12,240 nucleotides of DNA from Methanobrevibacter sp. (GTDB taxonomy: Archaea > Methanobacteriota > Methanobacteria > Methanobacteriales > Methanobacteriaceae), in the NCBI GenBank assembly GCA_016838945.1, contig JADLKP010000047.1, positions 1-12,240 on the forward strand, in the 5' to 3' direction. The notes below the pieces were generated by a model, which saw nothing but the letters and a program-made list of their open reading frames with translations, had not been told where the DNA came from and did not search any database. Of the stretch, positions 1 through 6,942 are shown piece by piece. Numbering within the stretch: the stretch's first letter is position 1; the number at the start of each line of letters is the position of its first letter. Both the position numbers and the translations under genes were made by a program.

Positions 1-384
1 AGATTTTCTATAAATCTTTTAAATTAGAAAATACGAATTATTATCAATAATTAACATAATATTGAAACAATTTAACAACATTGATTCAAAAGAATATTGG
101 AAAAGAAAAATGATAAAATGATAAAAATGAGAAAGTGAAAAATTGAATAAGTGGAAAATTGAAAAAGTGAAAATATGAAAGAAATAAAATATGAAAAAAT
201 TAGAACTAAAAAAAGTGAAAAAGTGATGGGGGAATTCAACCAATTAAATAAAAATCATGATTGATTAAAATGAATAGGACTAAAAAACAATTAAAAATAT
301 CAATCGAATAATTAAGATAAATAAAGAATATAAAATAATGAAAATTTTATTAAGTTGACATCTATATGCCATAGGCGACAATAA
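1..384. other. AT-rich spacer downstream of pyrC
   Basis: No gene is supported here. The minus strand, which is the 3' flank of pyrC, is rich in oligo-T runs broken by single C, A or G bases. That is the usual form of an archaeal transcription end region. A phenylalanine-rich reading frame on the minus strand (19-243) only reflects this T-rich composition. A degenerate 16-base tandem repeat lies inside (see 134-181). Confidence 0.6.
134..181. repeat. Three degenerate 16-base tandem repeats
   Basis: Three consecutive 16-base units read AGTGAAAAATTGAATA, AGTGGAAAATTGAAAA and AGTGAAAATATGAAAG. They differ at a few positions each. The unit is purine-rich on the plus strand, so the minus strand carries short pyrimidine tracts at a regular step. 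It probably arose by slippage in low-complexity DNA, and it may add to termination downstream of pyrC. Confidence 0.6.
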
Positions 385-1626
385 TTATAAAATTAATTCA
401 TTATCTTCCATAACAACTTCACCATTGACTATTGTCATAGTTGCCTTTCCTTGATATGGAAGTCCGTCAAATGGAGAATACTCCGCTTTTGTATAGAATT
501 TATCGATATCAAAGGTTCCTTCCTGTTTTAAATCAACAACAACCAAATCAGCATCAAACCCTTCTTTAATGAAACCTTTGCTGTTTAGATTGAACCTTTT
601 AGCAGTATTTTCAGAAAATATCCTTGGAATTAATTTTAATTCAAGATTAGACCTGTTTACTTCAGTCAACAATAATGATAAAACGGTTTCCAAAGATGGG
701 ATACCGGGACTTGAATCCCAAACTCCTTTGGTTTTCTCCTCTAAGCTGTGAGGTGCATGATCAGTTCCAATGATTGAATTTTCATTCAAATCACCGATTG
801 TGATGTTTTTGCCATTTTCTCTTAAAGGAGGATTGGTTTTGATCAGTGTTCCAAACTCATTGAATGCAGTATTGTCATATAGCAAATGATGAGGTGTGAA
901 CTCAAAACTAACATTATTGGAAATAGCTAAGTTCATTGCATTCTTAGTGCTTAAGTGACAAATATGCAAATCAACACCATATTTTTTTGAAAGCCCAATT
1001 GCTTGTGCAACAGACTCATCTTCAGATTCTGCAGGTCTGCCATAGCTGTATGCAATGGCATCAGTTTCTTCTTCAAAATCCTTAGTAGACTTCAACACAA
1101 TATCTCTTTTTTCACAATGAGTAGTTACAATTGTTTTTTTGCTTAAATTAGAAATGTCATGGAATACCCTATCCAAGTCCTCATCAGTTTCCAAATCCAT
1201 AAAGACTTTAAAGGACATCGGATTCAATTCAAGAATCTTTTCCATTTCCTCAGGTGTGGAATATCCTGCATGAAGTCCAAAATTCACTACAGATTTGGAT
1301 TCTGCAATCTTTTGCTTTTCTTTAAATGCATCATATGTATTGGTTTTTGGAACAGTGTTTGGCATATCCATAACAAATGTGAATCCACCATTTGCTGCAG
1401 CCATAGAACCTGTCCTAAAATCTTCCTTATATGTTAATCCAGGATCTCTAAAGTGTACATGAGGATCAATAAGACCAGGCAATACTATTTGCCCATTAAG
1501 ATCTATCTCCTTTTCACCTTCAATTGTAGATTTTGAAATTTTTGCTATCTTGCCATCTTCAATAGCTAAATACACTTCATCTGGATAATCCAATAACTTA
1601 AGATTTTTTAGAACTAAATCAAACAT
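385..1626 (-). CDS. pyrC: Dihydroorotase
   Basis: Catalyses the reversible cyclisation of N-carbamoyl-L-aspartate to dihydroorotate, the third step of de novo pyrimidine synthesis, in the cytoplasm. The 413-residue protein has the amidohydrolase hallmarks. The metal-binding HVH motif (H56, H58) sits in DPHVHFRDPG. K140 in SFKVFM is the likely carboxylated bridging lysine. H170 lies in TTHCE, H224 in HICHLST, and the catalytic aspartate D289 in GTDHAPH. The C-terminal part (GFIKEGFDADLVVVD) closes the small beta domain typical of the superfamily. Length and the HxHFRDPG motif fit the class I enzymes of about 410-430 residues. The start codon is preceded by AGTGGT four bases upstream, a plausible ribosome binding site. 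The gene lies 313 bases beyond mvhB, past a strong terminator, so it is probably transcribed alone. Allantoinase is the nearest alternative, but a methanogen context favours PyrC. Confidence 0.93.
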   Translation of the reverse strand: MFDLVLKNLKLLDYPDEVYLAIEDGKIAKISKSTIEGEKEIDLNGQIVLPGLIDPHVHFRDPGLTYKEDFRTGSMAAANGGFTFVMDMPNTVPKTNTYDAFKEKQKIAESKSVVNFGLHAGYSTPEEMEKILELNPMSFKVFMDLETDEDLDRVFHDISNLSKKTIVTTHCEKRDIVLKSTKDFEEETDAIAYSYGRPAESEDESVAQAIGLSKKYGVDLHICHLSTKNAMNLAISNNVSFEFTPHHLLYDNTAFNEFGTLIKTNPPLRENGKNITIGDLNENSIIGTDHAPHSLEEKTKGVWDSSPGIPSLETVLSLLLTEVNRSNLELKLIPRIFSENTAKRFNLNSKGFIKEGFDADLVVVDLKQEGTFDIDKFYTKAEYSPFDGLPYQGKATMTIVNGEVVMEDNELIL

Positions 1627-1677
1627 AAAACCACTTCAAATAATGCAAATAATTTTAAAATTAAAATAATTTCCTAT

Positions 1678-1690
1678 GATTATAAAAAAT
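1678..1690 (-). promoter_or_regulatory. Possible pyrC TATA box
   Basis: On the minus strand TTTATAATC (1686-1678) follows a run of T bases. It lies about 52 bases before the pyrC start codon, which would give a leader of roughly 30 nucleotides. A second candidate, AGTTATAAAC (1720-1711), lies further upstream. In a spacer this AT-rich the choice is weak. Confidence 0.3.
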
Positions 1691-1860
1691 TTTACTTAAA
1701 CAAATATTAAGTTTATAACTAATTTAATATTTAATTTAATGTTTAATAAATTTGATTAAAATAGCAAATAGAAATCTTTGAAAAATATTAAAGAAGAATT
1801 ATAATTAGTTGATTTAGAAAAATAGTTTAGATTAATTGATTGAAAAAAAGTTTAAATAAA

Positions 1861-1894
1861 TAAAAAAGGCACTTACCCCCATGTTAAGTGCCTT
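1861..1894 (-). terminator. Intrinsic-type terminator of the mvh operon
   Basis: On the minus strand, 46 bases after the mvhB stop codon, a perfect 10-base-pair stem (AAGGCACTTA with TAAGTGCCTT, 9-base loop containing GGGGG) is followed directly by a run of six T bases. This separates mvhDGAB from pyrC. Confidence 0.85.
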
Positions 1895-1896
1895 AT

Positions 1897-1910
1897 ACCT
1901 GAATTCAGGT
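1897..1910. repeat. 14-base perfect palindrome before the mvh terminator
   Basis: ACCTGAATTCAGGT is a perfect palindrome two bases from the terminator stem, between the mvhB stop codon and the terminator hairpin. As a hairpin it would have a tight loop. It may stabilise the 3' end of the mvh mRNA or assist termination, or it may be a protein site. The function is inferred only from position. Confidence 0.5.
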
Positions 1911-1939
1911 TTGATTTTGTTTTGTGTTTGATAACTTAT

Positions 1940-3172
1940 CTATTTTAAAGATAAGGATTCAGGAGTACATTTCTCGAGACATTGTTCACAGAGAGTACAG
2001 AATCCAGCAATAGGTAAGTTGACTTTGTATGCTTTGTGTAACATATCATATGGACATGCGTCAATACATTCTCCACATTCGTCACATTTAGATGGGTTGA
2101 AGATGATTCTATCTCTAGATACCACTTCACCATCAATTTCTTTGTCTACATAGTCTAAGATCAATGCGTCGTTAGGACATACGTTAGCACATGCACCACA
2201 TCTTACACACATGGTGAAAGATTGTTCGCCCATATCTTTTTGACGGGAAGGTACTTCCATTCCTCTTTTGGTAACTACTTTTATAGCTTCAGTAGGACAT
2301 TTTAAAGCACAACCACCATCAAAGAGACATTTTTCTTCGTCCCAACAGATACCTTCACTAGCACTGAATTTGGATGCACCATATTCAACATCTAAGTCAA
2401 TTGCATCTACAGGACATACATTTACACAAAGACCACATGCAGCACATGCTTCTGGAAGATCTACAGTCAAGTCAGATTTAGGAGTGATGAAGCTTCCAGG
2501 ACAAATGTCAACACAGGAATTACAACCGATACAGTTTTCAGCGTCTAAAGTGAATGATTTCATGTCTTTAGTACGTTTAGCAGGGTTTGCATTTTCTGCG
2601 ATGAAAATTGCATTCCATGGACAGGATTGTGAACATACTCCACATTGGATACATTTGTCTTCATCTACTTCGATAGGTTCTCCGTAAGCAGATAAGGTGA
2701 TTGCATCAACAGGACATTCAGCTACACATACGCCACATCCTTTACAATCTTCAATGTATACTGCGCCTTCTGGTTCAATAACTCTGCTTGCAGGTTCTTT
2801 TACTCCAGGAACTCCGATAACGTCTACAGGACAAATGTCAACACATTTTTGACACATTACACAGAATCCTTTGAGGAGTTGAGAATCTTCTGCATCTAAT
2901 TTAAGAGTTTTGGAAGGACATGCGTCTACACAATCTCCACATTCATCACATTTGGTTTTGTTAAAGATTAATCTAACTTGAGTGTTTCCTTCTTCATCAA
3001 TAGCTATGTCTTCTACTTGTAAAGCACCATTAGGACAGACTTCTGCACATTTAGGTTCTTCGTTACAAGTATCACAGTAAACGATGTGATCGCCTACTTC
3101 AATAGCTGCTGTAGGACAAACGCCTTCACATGCTCCACATTTAATACAGCTATTTTCATTGAATACTATCAT
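1940..3172 (-). CDS. mvhB: Polyferredoxin MvhB, twelve [4Fe-4S] clusters
   Basis: Iron-sulfur protein encoded with the F420-non-reducing hydrogenase; it is thought to carry electrons to or from the Mvh-Hdr complex. The 410 residues contain twelve four-cysteine motifs and, by my count, exactly 48 cysteines, all of them in motifs. First cysteines are at about residues 9, 33, 75, 104, 143, 174, 214, 243, 276, 322, 363 and 392. Ten motifs have CX2CX2CX3C spacing. Motif 2 is CX2CX5CX3C (C33 to C46) and motif 9 is CX5CX5CX3C (C276 to C292). The last motif ends CT instead of CP. Residues about 41-115 resemble 328-402, an internal duplication. The start follows GGAGTG, 15 bases beyond the mvhA stop. 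It is last in mvhDGAB, before a hairpin terminator. Confidence 0.95.
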   Translation of the reverse strand: MIVFNENSCIKCGACEGVCPTAAIEVGDHIVYCDTCNEEPKCAEVCPNGALQVEDIAIDEEGNTQVRLIFNKTKCDECGDCVDACPSKTLKLDAEDSQLLKGFCVMCQKCVDICPVDVIGVPGVKEPASRVIEPEGAVYIEDCKGCGVCVAECPVDAITLSAYGEPIEVDEDKCIQCGVCSQSCPWNAIFIAENANPAKRTKDMKSFTLDAENCIGCNSCVDICPGSFITPKSDLTVDLPEACAACGLCVNVCPVDAIDLDVEYGASKFSASEGICWDEEKCLFDGGCALKCPTEAIKVVTKRGMEVPSRQKDMGEQSFTMCVRCGACANVCPNDALILDYVDKEIDGEVVSRDRIIFNPSKCDECGECIDACPYDMLHKAYKVNLPIAGFCTLCEQCLEKCTPESLSLK

Positions 3173-3187
3173 TTTAACACTCCAAAG

Positions 3188-4615
3188 TTAGATTTTTTGA
3201 ATCATATTTCCTTCACTGTCATATACTTCTACAGTAGCTAATCTCATTTGGCTATCCATAGTGTGGGTAGCACAAGATAAACATGGGTCGTGAGCTCTGA
3301 TAACCATTTCCATTAAGTTGAAGATGGAGTCATCTACTTCTACACCAGGTTTGATGTAGTCTTTAGCTACTTGTTGAATACCCATTTCCATTGCAGGGTT
3401 GTTTTGGATAGTTGCTACAATGATGTTTGCTTGGGTGATTAAACCTTCATCATCAGTTGTGTAGTGGTGGATTAAAGTACCACGAGCAGCTTCTACAATA
3501 CCTGCACCTTCACCAGCAGTTCTTTCTAATGCATCTGGGAATTTGTCACCGGATAAGTCACCTTCTAATGCGTCAACAGCCATTTCAGCAGAAGCTAATA
3601 ATTCGATTAATCTTGCCCAGTGGAATAATAATGGGTATTGTGCGTAACCGAATTTGTCTCTGAAGTCTTCTAAAGCACCTTGTGCTAAAGGAGCTGCATC
3701 AGGCATTTTGTCACAAACGTTAATACGGGATAATGGTGCTACTCTGTAAATACCTTCTGGGTATCCTAATTCTTTAATGTAAGGGAATTTTAACCAGGAG
3801 TAAGGTTTTACGTGTTCAGCAACAATATCTTTGTATTCAAGGTTGTTATATTCAGTGTAAATAGAACCGTCTTTATCTTTTATTCTGACTTTACCGTTGT
3901 ATACATCCCAGTCACCATCTTTGGTTACGAGACCACAGTGACGGGTGTCACCGAAGTAACCTAAGGTTTTGACTAAGTCAATTTTTTCTTCTAAGATAGG
4001 TACTGCTAATTCAATGGTTGCTTGTGCTAATTCTACGTTTTCTTTAGCTTTTGCTAATAAGTCAGCTTGAGTTTCTTCATCTAATTCAGTGGAAATACCA
4101 CCAGGAGTAGAGGAAGTTGGGTGAATTGGACGACCACCAGTTGCGGATACAATATCTAAACCGTTTCTTCTGATTTTAATAGCTTGTAAAGCAACTTCAG
4201 GCATATCTTGGATAATTTGGAAAACGTTTCTAGTTTTTCTGGTTCCGTTAGGAACTACTAAATCAGGTGCTGCTAAGAAGTAGAAGTGGAGAGCGTGAGA
4301 GTGCATGTAAGATCCCCAGTTCATTAATTCTCTCATTTTGTAAGCAGCAGGTAAGATTTCGTCATCGTCAAATCCATAGATTTGGTCAACAGCTTTAGCA
4401 GCTGCTAAGTGGTGTTGTACATCACAAATACCACAGATTCTAGGTACAATACGAGGTACTTCCTCAGCTGGACGTCCTTGTAAGAATTTTTCGAATCCTC
4501 TAAATTCCATAACATGTAATCTAGTGTCTTCTACATTTCCTGCTTCGTCAAGGTGTACAGTAATTTTTGCGTGACCTTCAATACGAGTTACAGGTTCCAT
4601 AGTAAGTTTTACCAT
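3188..4615 (-). CDS. mvhA: F420-non-reducing [NiFe]-hydrogenase large subunit MvhA
   Basis: Catalytic subunit that splits H2 at the Ni-Fe site in the MvhADG-HdrABC complex, feeding electrons to bifurcating heterodisulfide reductase. Both nickel-ligand motifs are present: RICGICDVQHH (C61, C64) near the N-terminus and DPCLSCATH (C445, C448) near the C-terminus. The MEPVTRIEGHA segment at residues 6-16 is the usual large-subunit opening. The 475-residue length fits the family. After H451 there are 24 more residues; large subunits of this family are commonly trimmed just after this His by a maturation protease, which is not encoded here. The ATG follows an excellent AAGGAGG site that lies inside the end of mvhG, and the two genes are separated by a single base, so translation is probably coupled. 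The active-site cysteine is a cysteine codon, not selenocysteine. Confidence 0.97.
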   Translation of the reverse strand: MVKLTMEPVTRIEGHAKITVHLDEAGNVEDTRLHVMEFRGFEKFLQGRPAEEVPRIVPRICGICDVQHHLAAAKAVDQIYGFDDDEILPAAYKMRELMNWGSYMHSHALHFYFLAAPDLVVPNGTRKTRNVFQIIQDMPEVALQAIKIRRNGLDIVSATGGRPIHPTSSTPGGISTELDEETQADLLAKAKENVELAQATIELAVPILEEKIDLVKTLGYFGDTRHCGLVTKDGDWDVYNGKVRIKDKDGSIYTEYNNLEYKDIVAEHVKPYSWLKFPYIKELGYPEGIYRVAPLSRINVCDKMPDAAPLAQGALEDFRDKFGYAQYPLLFHWARLIELLASAEMAVDALEGDLSGDKFPDALERTAGEGAGIVEAARGTLIHHYTTDDEGLITQANIIVATIQNNPAMEMGIQQVAKDYIKPGVEVDDSIFNLMEMVIRAHDPCLSCATHTMDSQMRLATVEVYDSEGNMIQKI

Positions 4616-4616
4616 A

Positions 4617-5543
<927 letters not shown>

Positions 5544-5563
5544 AAATAATCCTCCAGTTAAAT

Positions 5564-5989
5564 TTATCCTTCAGCATCTAATTGTGCTTTCAATGGGGAA
5601 GGCCCTAAATCTTTAATTCTGTTTACCATCATTTTTACAGAACTAGCGAATTTTTCTCCTTCAGAAGCAGAAATCCAGTCGTGGTGGACTCTTTCTCTTC
5701 CGATTCCCATATCTTCGACTAATTTATAAACTAATCTCATTCTTCTGTCAAGTTTATAGTTACCTGCATCGTAGTGGCAGTCACCCATGTGGCATCCTGC
5801 TACGAATACACCATCAGCACCGTCTCTGAATGCTTTCAAAATAAACTGAGGGTCAATTCTTCCAGAACACATTACTCTTATAACACGAATGTTAGGTGGG
5901 TATTGCATTCTTGCAGTACCTGCAGTATCTGCTCCACCATAGGAACACCAGTTACAACAAAACATTACAATTTTTACATCATCAGACAT
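5564..5989 (-). CDS. mvhD: MvhD, [2Fe-2S] subunit linking hydrogenase to heterodisulfide reductase
   Basis: Small iron-sulfur subunit that bridges the MvhAG hydrogenase and HdrA, passing electrons from H2 to the bifurcating flavin. The 141 residues contain C11 and C12 with C15 (FCCNWCSYGGAD), C41 (VMCSGR), C66 (VAGCHMGDC) and C71, the typical pattern of the family that binds a [2Fe-2S] cluster. Length matches the free-standing form; in some other archaea the domain is fused to HdrA. It is the first gene of mvhDGAB. The ATG is preceded by AGAGGAT seven bases upstream, which could pair with CTCT next to the start. Upstream lies a long, apparently structured leader of about 460 bases (5990-6450), so expression of the whole operon may be controlled at the RNA level. 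Confidence 0.96.
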   Translation of the reverse strand: MSDDVKIVMFCCNWCSYGGADTAGTARMQYPPNIRVIRVMCSGRIDPQFILKAFRDGADGVFVAGCHMGDCHYDAGNYKLDRRMRLVYKLVEDMGIGRERVHHDWISASEGEKFASSVKMMVNRIKDLGPSPLKAQLDAEG

Positions 5990-6089
5990 AGAGTTTATCC
6001 TCCTCTATTAAAATATTTAGTTTATAGTCCTAAATTAAAATCTTATCTTTTAATTAAAGACTCTATCCAACTATTTCAATCCAATAAGA

Positions 6090-6127
6090 TTAAATCGCAT
6101 TATCAAATCAAAACTAACACGATTTAA
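6090..6127 (-). repeat. Leader hairpin D with variant shared loop
   Basis: In the minus strand TTAAATCGTGTTA pairs with TAATGCGATTTAA over 13 positions, including one U-G and one G-U pair that would be A-C mismatches in plus-strand RNA. The loop is GTTTTGATTTGA, sharing TTTTGATTTG with hairpins A to C. It lies about 85 bases nearer to mvhD than the other three. Confidence 0.6.
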
Positions 6128-6211
6128 AGATTTAATATCGATTGAAAAATATTAAACTTTATTAAAATTGAAATAATTGAGATACTCAACCTAAATAGTT
6201 TTCACTATTTT

Positions 6212-6250
6212 TAATCTATAAAGATCCAAATCAAAAATCTTAATAGATTA
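6212..6250 (-). repeat. Leader hairpin C with shared loop
   Basis: In the minus strand TAATCTATTAAGAT pairs with ATCTTTATAGATTA over 14 positions with one U-U mismatch. The loop is TTTTGATTTGG, identical to that of hairpin A. Confidence 0.65.
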
Positions 6251-6252
6251 CC

Positions 6253-6280
6253 TTCTTGAATCCAAATCAAAATTCAAGAA
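6253..6280 (-). repeat. Leader hairpin B with shared loop
   Basis: In the minus strand TTCTTGAAT pairs perfectly with ATTCAAGAA over 9 positions. The loop is TTTGATTTGG, one T shorter than in hairpins A and C. It lies two bases from hairpin C. Confidence 0.65.
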
Positions 6281-6287
6281 TTCCCGT

Positions 6288-6326
6288 TTAACCTTAAAAA
6301 TCCAAATCAAAAATTTTTAAAGTTAA
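6288..6326 (-). repeat. Leader hairpin A with shared loop
   Basis: In the minus strand TTAACTTTAAAAAT pairs with ATTTTTAAGGTTAA over 14 positions. The one non-Watson-Crick position is a U-G wobble in minus-strand RNA and would be an A-C mismatch in plus-strand RNA. The loop is TTTTGATTTGG. Confidence 0.65.
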
Positions 6327-6383
6327 TAGATTTCAATCTAATTTCTTTTTTAAAAAAGTTTTTCAAATCTATATTAAAGTATG

Positions 6384-6399
6384 TTAAGGCATACCTTAA
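6384..6399. repeat. Inverted repeat TTAAGG-N4-CCTTAA
   Basis: TTAAGGCATACCTTAA is a perfect 6-base inverted repeat with a 4-base centre in the 5' part of the mvh leader. An overlapping alternative, GTATG with CATAC, uses the same bases. It could be a hairpin in the leader or a DNA operator. A similar but imperfect element, TTAAGGAATGCCTAAA, lies at 6741-6756. Confidence 0.45.
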
Positions 6400-6420
6400 T
6401 CTCAAATCATCGTACGCTAA

Positions 6421-6432
6421 TGAGCTAGCTCA
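6421..6432. repeat. 12-base palindrome near the mvh transcription start
   Basis: TGAGCTAGCTCA is a perfect palindrome and is GC-richer than its surroundings. It is the tip of a larger bulged hairpin in the minus strand in which GTACATTAA (6449-6441) can pair with TTAGCGTAC (6420-6412). It lies at or just past the expected transcription start, so it could act as an operator or as the 5' hairpin of the leader. Confidence 0.45.
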
Positions 6433-6451
6433 GCTTAACATTAATGTACTG

Positions 6452-6483
6452 ATTATATATTATATATAAGATTAAATATAAAG
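6452..6483 (-). promoter_or_regulatory. Probable mvh operon promoter
   Basis: Two archaeal TATA-like stretches occur on the minus strand: TTTATATT (6482-6475), preceded by AACC, and TTATATAT (6468-6461). With the usual distance of about 25 bases, transcription would begin around 6435-6455, just at the first leader hairpin. No closer TATA candidate of this quality is seen before mvhD, though weaker AT-rich stretches exist. Confidence 0.5.
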
Positions 6484-6867
6484 GTTACTTGGAAACGAAA
6501 GACAAAAGATTTAAATACTATAATACTTTTTTAAAAAAAGATATTACAAAGCCCGAAATTTAATTTCAATTTATACGAAATATTATTGAAAAATAACCCT
6601 TTTTACCAACAAAAAATAGAAAATAACTAATCAATTTTACTTGATTATCAAATAAAGAATTTAAATAAAAATATATTAAGTTTTAAACAATTAAAACAAT
6701 TTTTATTGACAAGAATAAATTTGAAAAAAATGGCTAAAAATTAAGGAATGCCTAAATAAAAGAATTTAGTTAAATTTAGGAATATGAAAATTTTTAAAAA
6801 AAATGAAAAAAGAGAGAAAAAATGAAGAAAAAAAATAATAAAAAATAAGAAAAAGACAAAAAATAGG
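6484..6867. other. Spacer between the suf terminator and the mvh promoter
   Basis: No gene is supported. The right part (about 6780-6867) is purine-rich on the plus strand, giving many oligo-T tracts on the minus strand behind sufB. At 6628-6647 TAATCAA pairs with TTGATTA around a 6-base loop. At about 6501-6520 the plus strand reads GACAAAAGATTTAAATACTA, which resembles an archaeal BRE-TATA element directed away from mvh. I see no tRNA or other known RNA downstream of it. Confidence 0.45.
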
Positions 6868-6889
6868 GTTGGGAAAAATCAGTCCCAAC
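6860..6889 (-). terminator. Terminator of the suf operon
   Basis: On the minus strand, 54 bases past the sufB stop codon, GTTGGGA pairs perfectly with TCCCAAC around an 8-base loop. It is followed by CCCTA, T6 and a long series of further T tracts. Archaeal polymerases stop on oligo-U, so this is a good end point for sufCB. Confidence 0.75.
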
Positions 6890-6906
6890 AATGAAAATAA
6901 TTTGAT

Positions 6907-6939
6907 AAACTTTTGCGAGCCGAAGGCGAGTAAAAGTTT
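6907..6939. repeat. Hairpin immediately behind sufB
   Basis: AAACTTTT pairs with AAAAGTTT (8 pairs), enclosing GCC-GAA-GGC. Read on the plus strand, the segment between these stems can form G-U, C-G and two tandem G-A pairs; on the minus strand it is an open internal loop. It starts three bases after the sufB stop codon, so it may protect the suf mRNA 3' end, yet its better fold is on the opposite strand. Confidence 0.5.
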
Positions 6940-6942
6940 GGG

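Larger units (their letters stand above)
1627..1939. other. Spacer between mvhB and pyrC
   Basis: This spacer holds the mvh terminator at its right side (1861-1910) and the probable pyrC promoter at its left side. The middle, roughly 1720-1860, is AT-rich sequence in which I see no gene or strong structure. Confidence 0.6.
5990..6450 (-). promoter_or_regulatory. Long structured 5' leader of mvhDGAB
   Basis: Between the probable mvh promoter and the mvhD start codon lie about 460 bases with no credible gene on either strand, but with dense inverted repeats. Read as minus-strand RNA from 5' to 3' it holds: a bulged hairpin (6412-6449); TTAAGG with CCTTAA (6384-6399); a long-range pair ATAGATTT with AAATCTAT (6326-6372); three hairpins with a shared loop (6288-6326, 6253-6280, 6212-6250); two short hairpins (6193-6210, 6177-6189); a 12-pair stem with one bulge (6126-6160); and a fourth shared-loop hairpin (6090-6127). 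Neighbouring elements that overlap by a few bases cannot all form at once. The structures are seen in the sequence; transcription of the region and any regulatory role are inferred. A separate non-coding RNA is possible. Confidence 0.6.

Noticed and set aside
19..243. 74-residue reading frame on the minus strand, rich in Phe, His, Ile and Ser
   Set aside because: It is the translation of low-complexity T-rich sequence, with no ribosome binding site or recognisable domain.
1627..1860. Possible small gene between mvhB and pyrC
   Set aside because: No frame of meaningful length with a start signal was seen; the sequence is plain AT-rich spacer plus promoter.
2268..2687. 139-residue plus-strand frame opposite mvhB
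   Set aside because: Antisense shadow of a repetitive cysteine-rich gene; the composition follows from the mvhB codons.
3188..3290. Possible selenocysteine or SECIS-type feature in the hydrogenase
   Set aside because: MvhA has ordinary cysteine codons in both metal-binding motifs and no in-frame TGA, so the hairpins upstream of mvhD have no selenocysteine role to serve here.
6090..6117. Short upstream reading frame in the mvh leader starting ATGCGA (about 9 codons, minus strand)
   Set aside because: It has no ribosome binding site and lies inside the stem of hairpin D. Other ATG codons in the leader meet stop codons within three codons.
5774..6127. 117-residue plus-strand frame over mvhD and its leader
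   Set aside because: It is the antisense shadow of mvhD for most of its length, then runs through the hairpin region; no start signal.
6212..6326. Three copies of CCAAATCAAAA on the plus strand at steps of about 37-40 bases, resembling a short CRISPR array
   Set aside because: The common unit is only about 11 bases, the sequences between copies are self-complementary around each copy, and there are no cas genes nearby. A hairpin array explains it better.
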